Shown here one piece after another: positions 1-6,766 of a DNA stretch of 64,000 nt; position 1 is the first letter of the stretch, and every line of letters begins with the position of its first letter. Source of the stretch: Bog-473 sp963753115. Its GTDB lineage: Bacteria > Actinomycetota > Acidimicrobiia > Acidimicrobiales > RAAP-2. The position numbers and the translations under genes are program-made. The DNA lies in contig CAVWBB010000003.1 in assembly GCA_963753115.1 (NCBI GenBank), forward strand, positions 1-64,000, read 5' to 3'. The notes beneath the pieces are model-generated. The model saw only the letters and a list, made by a program, of their open reading frames with translations, was not told the origin of the DNA and did no database searches.

Positions 1-406
1 CTGCGACAGCTCGTACAGGCGTTCGGACTCCTGCGTCCGGCTGTTCCGCCTCCTCCCTGAGCGCTGCGCAGCTTGGCCACGACTTGCGAGACGACGAGCA
101 CGACCACGGCGTAGACGACCAGGGCGATCCAGTTCGGGGGAGAGCGGACGGTCAGCGTGTTGTAAGGGGGAAGGAAGAAGATGTCGTAGAGCGAGGAACC
201 CTCCCAGCGCGCCCACGACTCCCGGGAGGAGAGCCACCGATGACGACGCCGACGAGAACCGGCAGGACGAAAACCAACGCCGGGATGGTCGTGCTCAGAT
301 GGTACCGAAAGGGAAGCATCAGGGCCAGGAGAACACCGAGGCTGGCCAGAGTGACGACGATGCCCCAGCGCAGTCCGCTGGTACGTTGCCCTGGGAACCA
401 GCCCAC
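1..406 (-). CDS. DUF4118-type sensor histidine kinase, N-terminal part, frameshifted and cut by window edge
   Basis: On the minus strand the first about 60 codons encode two hydrophobic segments typical of the DUF4118 membrane domain found in KdpD and related sensor kinases (motif LYDIFFLPPYNTLTV, read from about 191 down to 145, then a further membrane helix and a KLRSAQ exit). The reading frame changes three times, near 232, near 192 and between about 60 and 40, so no single frame spans it. The last readable piece (ESERLYELSQ, positions 30-1) looks like the coiled linker before a kinase core, which lies off the window. It is divergent from the KdpD-like gene, which has the sensor and Usp domains only, so the two may form a split KdpD. 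Start at 406 is the first ATG and is tentative. Confidence 0.6.
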
Positions 407-513
407 TTGGTCTGACGTGCGTCACAACTTTCCGTCCTTCGGAGCGTCAATGGAGTGTACCGACGCACCGTGGCGAGCCGGCAAAGCGAGGTGGCCGTGA
501 GTCTCGGGTAGCG

Positions 514-1650
514 GTGAGGACGAGGGTGTACGCCCAACCGGCAAGTTCAGGGTCTACCTCGGCGCGGCGGCGGGGGTGGGCAAGACCTGCGCCATGCTCG
601 ACGAAGGGATGGCGCCGCTTCCAGCGCGGAGCCGACGTGGCCGTCGGATTCGTCGAGACACACAAGCGTCCCTACACCGTGGAGCAGATCCGGGACCTTC
701 CTGTGGTGCCGCGGAAGAAGGTCCGCTACCGCGACTCGGACTGGGAGGAGATGGACCTCGACGCGGTGCTGGCCCGCAAGCCCGAGGTGGTGCTGATCGA
801 CGAGCTGGCCCACACCAACGTGCCGGGCTCGGGGCGCCACGAGAAGCGTTGGGAGGACGTCCTCGAGATCCTCGGTGCCGGCATCGCCGTGATCACGACA
901 GTCAACATCCAGCACATCGAGTCGCTGGCCGACGCGGTCGAGCGCATCACCGGCGTCGGGGTGCGCGAGCGGGTGCCCGATTGGGTGGTTCGCCGGGCCG
1001 ACCAGCTCGAGTTGATCGATTCGTCAGCCGATCAGCTCCGCCGGCGGATGCTGCACGGGAACATCTACCCCGAGCAGAAGGTCCCAGCGGCTCTGAACGG
1101 GTTCTTCCGTGCCGAGAACCTCGCTGCGCTGCGCGAGCTCTCGTTGCGCTTCGTGGCCGACGAGACAGAGGAAGAGCTCCTCGAATATCTCCGCTCGAAG
1201 GGGGCGGCGGGAGAGCTCTGGGAGACGACGGAGCGGATCATGGTCGCAGTGACGGGCGCGCCCGGGAACGCCTCGGTGATCAGGCGAGCAGCCCGCATTG
1301 CGGCGCGGGTCAAGGCTCCGTTGGTCGCCATCAATGTCATCGCCGGCGATGCGGACGCCACCCAGGCCAGCACGGCCGATCTCGAAGAGTTGGTGAAGGC
1401 GGTCGGTGGCACGTGGCAGACCGTCGAGGGGGGCGACGTGGCGAAGACGATCTTTGCCGCGGCGGTGGAGCAGCAGATCACACAGATCGTGATCGGGACG
1501 TCGCGCCTCACACGTTGGCAATCGATGACGCGAGGCTCGGTCATTCAGCAGATTCTTCGCATGGCGTCCGAGAACGACATCGATCTCCACGTGATCGCTC
1601 GGCGGGAGGACACAAAGGAACGTCCGCCGGCGGACGACGACGGTGGCTGA
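514..1650 (+). CDS. KdpD-like sensor protein (KdpD N-terminal plus universal-stress domain), no kinase domain
   Basis: The protein matches the cytoplasmic N-terminal half of the K+ sensor KdpD: Walker A (GAAAGVGKT, about 567-593), GFVETHKRP, LIDELAHTNVPGS and TTVNIQHIESL, followed by a Usp-like domain over the last about 125 residues (MVAVTGAPGN, VIGTSRLTRW). It stops after about 378 residues, where full KdpD continues into membrane and histidine kinase domains, so it is a short sensor form. The Walker A stretch is read in a different frame from both ends: one change lies between 514 and 545 and an extra base lies near 611. The GTG at 514 is therefore a provisional start. The divergent DUF4118 kinase next door is its natural partner. 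Whether it senses K+ or cyclic-di-AMP cannot be read from sequence. Confidence 0.8.
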   Translation: MRTRVYAQPASSGSTSARRRGWARPAPCSTKGWRRFQRGADVAVGFVETHKRPYTVEQIRDLPVVPRKKVRYRDSDWEEMDLDAVLARKPEVVLIDELAHTNVPGSGRHEKRWEDVLEILGAGIAVITTVNIQHIESLADAVERITGVGVRERVPDWVVRRADQLELIDSSADQLRRRMLHGNIYPEQKVPAALNGFFRAENLAALRELSLRFVADETEEELLEYLRSKGAAGELWETTERIMVAVTGAPGNASVIRRAARIAARVKAPLVAINVIAGDADATQASTADLEELVKAVGGTWQTVEGGDVAKTIFAAAVEQQITQIVIGTSRLTRWQSMTRGSVIQQILRMASENDIDLHVIARREDTKERPPADDDGG

Positions 1651-2364
1651 CTAGGTCCTCGACAGGTCGGCGAAGGCGGCGTCGGCCGCCGTGCGCGCCG
1701 CCAACTGCATGCATTTGTTGAGGTGCGCCAGCGCCTTGGCCCGCCGAGGGTCGCGAGCCAGGTACTTGGCGACGGCCACCGGGTCGGCGGACCCGTCCGG
1801 CTTGCTCAACGCGAAGACGGCCTGGTCCACGATGTGCTCGTCGGGGCGATCGCTGATGCCCCGGTAAATGGACCAGTTGACGCCTTCGGCGTCGCACACC
1901 TCGGCGACGCCGGCCGCCTCCATGTCGACGGCGCCAAAACCCCGCTCGACGATGGGACGCCACACGTCGTCATTGTCGAAGAGCCCGTCGGTCGTCATGA
2001 GGGCGCCCGAGGCTTGCCGTGGTGGGACGGGGTTGGACGTGAACACAGGCCCGTCGGGGAAGAGCTGCACGCGCTCGGGCACCATGAGCGCGCCCACGGG
2101 GAGAGCGGGGTCGAGGCCGCCGGCGATGCCGATCACCATCACGTGGTCGATCGATCCGGCCGAGAGGGCCTGGCGGGTCGCCTCGCGGGCCAGGGCCGGT
2201 CCCATGCCCGTCACCACGGTGCCAACCCACCATTCGCCGGCCGTCCCGACGTGCGAGAACACCGCGTCGCCTGATGTCGGCTTCAACCCGAATGACTTCA
2301 CGATCGCCTTGAGCTCGGGCTGCATCGGGGCGAGCACGGCCACCCGTTTCGTCGTCGCTGTCAC
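1651..2364 (-). CDS. 5'-methylthioadenosine/S-adenosylhomocysteine nucleosidase-type phosphorylase superfamily protein
   Basis: 237 residues, the normal length for the PNP/UDP phosphorylase superfamily. A Gly-rich strand (VIGIAGGLDPALPVGAL, about residues 92-108) and the nucleoside-binding VDMEAAGVA motif (about 147-155) with a following ISDRPDE carry the signature of nucleosidases that cleave the N-glycosidic bond of MTA, SAH or related purine nucleosides. The family mostly works in purine and methionine salvage in the cytosol. It is convergent with the KdpD-like gene, one base after its stop, and divergent from the LEH-like gene. The exact nucleoside cannot be told from sequence. Confidence 0.8.
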   Translation of the reverse strand: MTATTKRVAVLAPMQPELKAIVKSFGLKPTSGDAVFSHVGTAGEWWVGTVVTGMGPALAREATRQALSAGSIDHVMVIGIAGGLDPALPVGALMVPERVQLFPDGPVFTSNPVPPRQASGALMTTDGLFDNDDVWRPIVERGFGAVDMEAAGVAEVCDAEGVNWSIYRGISDRPDEHIVDQAVFALSKPDGSADPVAVAKYLARDPRRAKALAHLNKCMQLAARTAADAAFADLSRT

Positions 2365-2424
2365 GCCGTCATCATGCCTGATCGTTGGCTAGCGTGGGTC
2401 GCCGGGCCAGGGAGAGGAGCGTCG

Positions 2425-2799
2425 ATGCCCAGCGCTGAACAGGTCGTCAGGGATTTCTGCGCCGCTGCGAGCACACGGGACCCCGAGGTACTGCGTGGCT
2501 TCTTCTCGGACGACATCGTGTACCACAACATCCCGATGGCGCCGGCGGAGGGGATCGAGGCCACCATGGCGGTCATCGACATGTTCGTGGGGATGTGCGA
2601 GGACCTGGAGTTCCAGGTGCACCACCTGGCGAGTGATGGCGCCACGGTGCTGACCGAGAGGACAGACGTCTTCACCATCAACGGTAAGGCTGCCCCCCTG
2701 CCCGTCATGGGTGCCTTCCACGTCGTGGACGGGAAGATCACCGCATGGCGGGACTACTTCGACATGGCCCAGGTGACGGCCATGTTCGAAGCGGGGTAG
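2425..2799 (+). CDS. Limonene-1,2-epoxide hydrolase / SnoaL-fold protein
   Basis: 124 residues with the alpha+beta barrel pattern of the NTF2-like superfamily. The motif order FFSDDIVYHNIPM, RTDVFTI and GAFHVVDGKITAWRDYFD resembles limonene-1,2-epoxide hydrolase, where an Asp-Arg-Asp set activates water; matching residues are visible at RTD and WRDYFD. I chose ATG 2425 because GGAGAGGAGC (2411-2420) lies just upstream; an in-frame ATG at 2374 has none. It stands alone between a nucleosidase and the Rpf-like pair, so context gives no substrate. Confidence 0.7.
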   Translation: MPSAEQVVRDFCAAASTRDPEVLRGFFSDDIVYHNIPMAPAEGIEATMAVIDMFVGMCEDLEFQVHHLASDGATVLTERTDVFTINGKAAPLPVMGAFHVVDGKITAWRDYFDMAQVTAMFEAG

Positions 2800-2818
2800 C
2801 GCCAGACCAACCGCAGCT

Positions 2819-3346
2819 CTAGTAGCTGTGGCACTGCCCAGGGGCATCAGGCGGTCCTTGGCCGTGTGCCGCCTCCCATGCCAGCTGCACGGACAGCGGC
2901 GCGCTGCCGGCGGTCGGGTAACCGTCGAAGTGGTTCCATTCGAGGATCCCGAAGTATCCGGCATATGGGTTGTTGCGACCGCCCTCTTCGCACATGGCCG
3001 TGGCCATCCATGCCGCCGGGATGGTCTGCTGCTGGGCCGCGACGGCCTGGAAGAAGGCCAGCATCTTGTAGAAGTTGAGGGCGTTGAAGAAGTTGGCCTT
3101 CTGGGCCGACTCGACTGCATTGGCGTAGGCCGCGACCTGCGCGACCTCCCGTGCCTGGGAATAGGACATCAACGTGTCGTTGATGCGCACCGCAGGGTGC
3201 GTCTCGGCACCCAGGTACGAGCTGACCGCCTGGTGGCGGGTCGCCTGGGCCCAGGCGGTGTCGCTGCCGAAGAGCGACATGAGTGAAGCTGGAATGGCAA
3301 CAGCAATGACGGCCACCGCCGTCGTGAGTGCAATGCGGATCCGCAC
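2819..3346 (-). CDS. Secreted Rpf/lysozyme-like protein, paralogue 1
   Basis: 175 residues starting at GTG 3346, preceded by a strong AAGGGAGG ribosome-binding site. The N-terminus (VRIRIAL, then a hydrophobic stretch ending near residue 35 at an Ala-rich site) looks like a signal peptide or anchor. A middle segment (NDTLMSYSQAREVAQVAAYAN) is shared with the next gene. The C-terminal about 65 residues resemble a transglycosylase-like Rpf fold: AMCEEGGRNNPYAG aligns with the CESGGN catalytic-Glu region and GYFGILEWNHF with the family YxGxLQ region. It ends in a Cys (CHSY), possibly bonded to the catalytic-region Cys. Likely acts on peptidoglycan outside the membrane. The domain is divergent, so enzymatic activity is uncertain. 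Confidence 0.6.
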   Translation of the reverse strand: MRIRIALTTAVAVIAVAIPASLMSLFGSDTAWAQATRHQAVSSYLGAETHPAVRINDTLMSYSQAREVAQVAAYANAVESAQKANFFNALNFYKMLAFFQAVAAQQQTIPAAWMATAMCEEGGRNNPYAGYFGILEWNHFDGYPTAGSAPLSVQLAWEAAHGQGPPDAPGQCHSY

Positions 3347-3505
3347 GGCACCTCCCTTCGTCGGGCGCGTGTGGTGAGCACACGCCAGGCTCTGCTCGGT
3401 GTAGGCGGGCTCCGGCCATTGCATTCGCGCCCCGAACGGTGAGCGGGAAGGCGTCGTCCGTTCTGGCATGTCGCCGCAGGGTGTGCGGCCGGTTGTGTAC
3501 AGCCC
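3347..3505 (-). promoter_or_regulatory. Conserved 5' leader (copy A) of Rpf-like gene 1
   Basis: This leader is nearly identical to the one before the next Rpf-like gene: over 3328-3505 versus 4189-4366 only four bases differ (3369, 3382, 3456, 3468). It carries a hairpin of 8 pairs with a 7-base loop at 3364-3386, next to the ribosome-binding site, and a 6-pair hairpin with a 5-base loop at 3473-3489. The two coding regions have diverged far more than the leader, so the RNA itself is probably selected. Actinobacterial rpf genes often carry a c-di-AMP (ydaO) riboswitch; resemblance here is only partial. Confidence 0.6.
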
Positions 3506-3574
3506 TTCGATGGTGGTGCTCGGTATGGTCCTCATTTCCGGGCCCCGTGCCGGGACCTCTCGACGGTTCGGTCT

Positions 3575-4207
3575 TTACAGTCCGCAGACGGAGCGGGTCG
3601 TCCACGGCTCCCAGCCGCGCTGGGAGTAGAGCTTGAGTGCGGCGGCGTCCTGCACTGCCGGCGGGTAGTCCTGTGCCGGCGAGGGCAACCCTGTCAGTGA
3701 CGTCCACGTCCCGAGCTCGAACTGGTAGGCGCCGCCGTTGCCGACGGCGTAGTTGCCGCCGGACTCATGCTGACGGATGCAGGCCCAGTCGGCCGTGTTC
3801 GTGCTGGTGGCGTCGGAAACGCCGCCCGGGGGAGCGGGCGCCGGAGTCGCCGCGGCAACGACCGGGACCGGCGCTGCCGCTGCCGCTGCTTTGGCCGCGG
3901 CAGCAGCCTGCGCTGCGGCCTGCTGCCGTTGCAACGCAACGGTTTTCAGGTATGCGAACTCGGTGAGATACGTCTTCTCCTGCCCGAGTTCGACTGCGTT
4001 CGCGTAGTTGACCACCTGGGCCACGTTGCGCGCCTGGTCGTACGACATCAATGTGTCGTCGATCTTCACCGGCGCCCGGTGTTGGCTGATCGCTTCGTGG
4101 CGGGTTACCCGGTCCGAAGCTGCTGAGGTACTGCTGAAGAACGCGAAAAAGATCGCGGGTATCGCTATGGCGGCGACTGCCGCCCCTAGTGCAATGCGGA
4201 TCCGCAC
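3575..4207 (-). CDS. Secreted Rpf-like (resuscitation-promoting/transglycosylase) protein, paralogue 2
   Basis: 210 residues from GTG 4207 with the same GGGAGG ribosome-binding site as its paralogue. Order: basic start and hydrophobic export segment (about 1-30), the shared DDTLMSYDQARNVAQVVNYAN region, an Ala/Pro-rich low-complexity linker (about 105-140), then a clear transglycosylase-like domain: WACIRQHESGGNYAVGNGG with the catalytic Glu, YQFELGTWTSLTG, and WEPWTTRSVCGL with a closing Cys. Such enzymes cleave peptidoglycan and promote regrowth from dormancy. It sits 228 bp upstream of paralogue 1 on the same strand, and each has its own copy of the leader, so they are probably separate transcripts. 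Confidence 0.82.
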   Translation of the reverse strand: MRIRIALGAAVAAIAIPAIFFAFFSSTSAASDRVTRHEAISQHRAPVKIDDTLMSYDQARNVAQVVNYANAVELGQEKTYLTEFAYLKTVALQRQQAAAQAAAAAKAAAAAAPVPVVAAATPAPAPPGGVSDATSTNTADWACIRQHESGGNYAVGNGGAYQFELGTWTSLTGLPSPAQDYPPAVQDAAALKLYSQRGWEPWTTRSVCGL

Positions 4208-4366
4208 GGCACCTCCCTTCGTCGGGCGCATGTGGTGAGCACGCGCCAGGCTCTGCTCGGTGTAGGCGGGCTCCGGCCATTGCATTCGCGCCCCGAACGG
4301 TGAGCGGGAAGGCGTCATCCGTTCTGGCTTGTCGCCGCAGGGTGTGCGGCCGGTTGTGTACAGCCC
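4208..4366 (-). promoter_or_regulatory. Conserved 5' leader (copy B) of Rpf-like gene 2
   Basis: Second copy of the Rpf leader, offset 861 bp from copy A. The stem at 4225-4247 differs from copy A at two stem positions, and both changes keep pairing (U-G becomes C-G at one pair, G-C becomes G-U at the next). The 4334-4350 hairpin is unchanged. This is what a constrained RNA would show, though two sequences alone cannot prove it. Confidence 0.62.
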
Positions 4367-4448
4367 CTGGATTGATCCTGGGTGTCGTCCTCAATTCGTT
4401 GTCCCGCTCACCCGGCAATCGGGCGCGTCGAGACCTCTGTCAATCTGA

Positions 4449-4466
4449 ATGGTCCGAATTGACCAT
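4449..4466. promoter_or_regulatory. 18-bp inverted repeat, operator-like
   Basis: Perfect dyad ATGGTC-N6-GACCAT located between the Rpf-like leader B and the acyl-CoA ligase. It lies about 80 bp upstream of leader B on the minus strand, a plausible operator position. No regulator is identified. Confidence 0.4.
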
Positions 4467-4612
4467 GTGCTTACCGTATGCAGCTCAAACTCTGTTCGGA
4501 GCTTGCATCAGAAAGGCCAATTCGGTTTTGTCGAAGGCAATCTACAGGATGGGTGCTCGAACCCGTGTTCGCTGTCTTCATCAGCCTCCTGACCTGGACT
4601 TTTAGTGGGGAT

Positions 4613-4634
4613 CTTTGTGACGACATTCACAAAG
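4613..4634. promoter_or_regulatory. CRP/FNR-type palindrome (TGTGA-N6-TCACA)
   Basis: CTTTGTGA-CGACAT-TCACAAAG is a perfect 8+6+8 dyad whose core equals the consensus bound by CRP-family regulators, including actinobacterial GlxR and mycobacterial CRP. It sits 405 bp upstream of the Rpf-like gene 2 start and 200 bp upstream of the acyl-CoA ligase start. Either promoter may be the target; the regulator is not in the window. Confidence 0.65.
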
Positions 4635-4833
4635 TCCCTGGTGGGAGAACCGCATTTGGGTCAATAACACACGTAAATTCCCCCTTAATTTCTAGAAAAA
4701 GCGCCTGACCAGTAGTAACGCTCATCTTTCAAGACACTGAGATTGCCCCGGCGGGGCCGTGCAGGGCCCATTGCGGTACTTTCGGCCCAGTAGGGTCCCG
4801 TGCCGAAAGGTCGCGAGGAGGAGGTGGTCACAG

Positions 4834-6441
4834 ATGGCAACGAGCGTCATCGTCACCGAGAGGGACCGCTACACCGTGGCGGGACTCCTCCGCCACCTGG
4901 CGCGTCACCAACCAGACGACGAGATGTTGGTCCAGGGGAGCGCGCGCCGCAGCTGGTCCGAGGAGTTCGACGCGGCCTGTCGCGTGGCGCAGGCGGCGAA
5001 GCGCGAAGGCCTCGGCGTCGGCGACCGCATTGCGTTTCTCGACCGCAACGGCATCCCCTACTTCGACTTCCTCTTCGGTGGTTCGTTCATTGGCGCCGTG
5101 AGCGTGGCGGTGAACTGGCGTCTGTCGCCAGCCGAGATGGCGGCCATCATCGACGATTCCGGTGCGCCGCTCCTGGCGATCCACGCGGACTACCTGTCGA
5201 CGCTCGACGACATGGCGAGCGGGCTGCCCTCGGTTCGCCGGATCGTCGTCATCGGGGACGGAACACCCGCATGCACTGATCCGCGTGCGCAGAACTTTGC
5301 CGAGTGGATCGAGGGCACCGCCGCCGAGGATCCGGGCCACGTCGGCGAGCCCGACGAAGTCAGCATGCAGCTCTACACGTCGGGGACAACGGGCCTGCCC
5401 AAGGGCGTGATGCTGACCAATGCCAACCTGTCCACCGCGATCTCCGAAGCCAACGTCACGTTCCACATCACCGACGACACCGTGAGCCTGGTCGCCATGC
5501 CGCTCTTCCACATCGGCGGGTCTGGCTGGGCACTGTGTGCCATGTCTGGCGGCGGCCGGTCGATCATTCTCCGCGACGTCGATCCCAATGAGCTGCTCAG
5601 GTTGATCGCCTCTGAGCGGATCACCGAGATGTTCGTCGTCCCGGCCGTCCTGATGCTCCTCCTGGCAACGCCTGCACTCCAGGACACCGACCTTTCGAGT
5701 CTCCGCATCATCTTCTACGGTGCGTCGCCGATCTCCGAGGATGTCCTGGTCAAGTGCATGCAGGCGTTCGGCTGTGCCTTTTGCCAGGTCTACGGGATGA
5801 CCGAGACGACCGGCGCCATCACGTCCCTGGCCTTCGAGGACCACGATCCCGATGGCCCGCGGCGTGGACTGCTGCGTTCGGCCGGTAAACCGCATGCGTC
5901 GGTCGCGTTGCGGGTGGTCGACCCCGATACGGGGCGCGAGTCCGCGCTCGGAGAGGTGGGGGAGGTGTGGACCCGCTCGCCGTACAACATGGCGGGCTAT
6001 TGGCGGAAACCCGAAGAGACGTCGGCCACTCTCGATGCCGACGGGTGGCTCCGCACCGGAGATGCCGGGTACTTCGACGCCGACGGGTACCTGTATCTGC
6101 ACGACCGCATCAAGGACATGGTGGTGAGCGGGGGAGAGAACATCTACCCGGCCGAAGTCGAGAATGCCCTGCTGTCGCATCCCGCCGTCGTCGATGCCGC
6201 CGTCATCGGGGTGCCCGACGCCAAGTGGGGTGAGACGGTCAAGGCGATCGTCGTGCTGGCTCCGGGGGAGACCCTTGACGAAGCCGCCGTGATTGCGCAC
6301 TGCCGCGCCATCCTTGCGCATTACAAGTGCCCCACCTCCGTGGAGGCCATCGACACCCTGCCGCGCAACCCGTCGGGCAAGATCCTCAAACGCGAACTGC
6401 GCGCGCCCTACTGGGTCGGCAAGGAACGTTCCATCAATTGA
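4834..6441 (+). CDS. Fatty acyl-CoA synthetase / acyl-CoA ligase (ANL superfamily)
   Basis: 535 residues, the usual length for AMP-forming acyl-CoA ligases. The AMP-binding P-loop is LYTSGTTGLPKGVMLTN (about 179-195); YGMTETTG is motif A5, and WLRTGDAGYFDADGYLY followed by DRIKDMVVSGGENIYPAEVE are the hinge and C-terminal motifs. The acyl-transfer lysine is in PSGKILKREL near the end. It activates a carboxylic acid to acyl-AMP and then acyl-CoA in the cytosol. ATG 4834 is chosen because it follows a purine-rich ribosome-binding site; upstream in-frame starts lack one. No beta-oxidation genes are adjacent, so chain length is unknown. Confidence 0.88.
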   Translation: MATSVIVTERDRYTVAGLLRHLARHQPDDEMLVQGSARRSWSEEFDAACRVAQAAKREGLGVGDRIAFLDRNGIPYFDFLFGGSFIGAVSVAVNWRLSPAEMAAIIDDSGAPLLAIHADYLSTLDDMASGLPSVRRIVVIGDGTPACTDPRAQNFAEWIEGTAAEDPGHVGEPDEVSMQLYTSGTTGLPKGVMLTNANLSTAISEANVTFHITDDTVSLVAMPLFHIGGSGWALCAMSGGGRSIILRDVDPNELLRLIASERITEMFVVPAVLMLLLATPALQDTDLSSLRIIFYGASPISEDVLVKCMQAFGCAFCQVYGMTETTGAITSLAFEDHDPDGPRRGLLRSAGKPHASVALRVVDPDTGRESALGEVGEVWTRSPYNMAGYWRKPEETSATLDADGWLRTGDAGYFDADGYLYLHDRIKDMVVSGGENIYPAEVENALLSHPAVVDAAVIGVPDAKWGETVKAIVVLAPGETLDEAAVIAHCRAILAHYKCPTSVEAIDTLPRNPSGKILKRELRAPYWVGKERSIN

Positions 6442-6475
6442 AAGAGCACACGCCCTCGCCGGGCGTGTGCTCTTT
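6441..6475. terminator. Strong hairpin terminator between convergent genes
   Basis: A perfect 15-base stem (AAAGAGCACACGCCC and its complement) with a 5-base TCGCC loop begins at the last base of the ligase stop codon. The stem ends in TTT on both strands, so it can act for the ligase and for the convergent CsbD gene. Confidence 0.85.
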
Positions 6476-6496
6476 CTGAATTCTTGAGTTTTCCGG

Positions 6497-6691
6497 TTAT
6501 TTCTTCGTATCGGACGTGCCGCTGCGCACCGCGTCCTTCACCTTCTCACCAGCGTCCTTGAGGTGGCCGACAACTTGATCGACCTTGCCCTCGGTCTCCA
6601 TCGGCTTGTCACCAGTGGCGCGACCCACGACATCCTTCGCCTTGCCTCGCGCGGTCTGAGCCTTGTTCTTTGCCTTGTCCTCGAGCGCCAT
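6497..6691 (-). CDS. CsbD family stress protein
   Basis: 64 residues, hydrophilic and Lys/Asp/Glu/Gly-rich, with the repeated KAKxxxGxAxG pattern and TEGKVDQVVGHLKD of CsbD proteins. These small proteins are commonly general-stress (SigB) products; their molecular role is not settled. The start ATG 6691 follows AAGGAGA. It precedes the hairpin terminator shared with the acyl-CoA ligase. A SigB-type sigma factor is encoded in this window (19645), making co-regulation plausible but unproven. Confidence 0.85.
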   Translation of the reverse strand: MALEDKAKNKAQTARGKAKDVVGRATGDKPMETEGKVDQVVGHLKDAGEKVKDAVRSGTSDTKK

Positions 6692-6766
6692 GCTTCTCCT
6701 TGGTTCGTCGTCATCGGTCCATACCCAGACCGAGAGCTTCGAATCAGAGTGGTGCGCCGGCCGGTG

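Larger units (their letters stand above)
4367..4833. other. Long divergent intergenic region
   Basis: This 467-bp gap between the Rpf-like gene leader and the acyl-CoA ligase is less GC-rich than its surroundings, notably 4600-4740. It contains the two dyads listed separately and the ligase ribosome-binding site (GAGGAGGAGG, 4815-4824). Short ORFs here have no coding character and I see no tRNA or other RNA gene. Confidence 0.5.
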
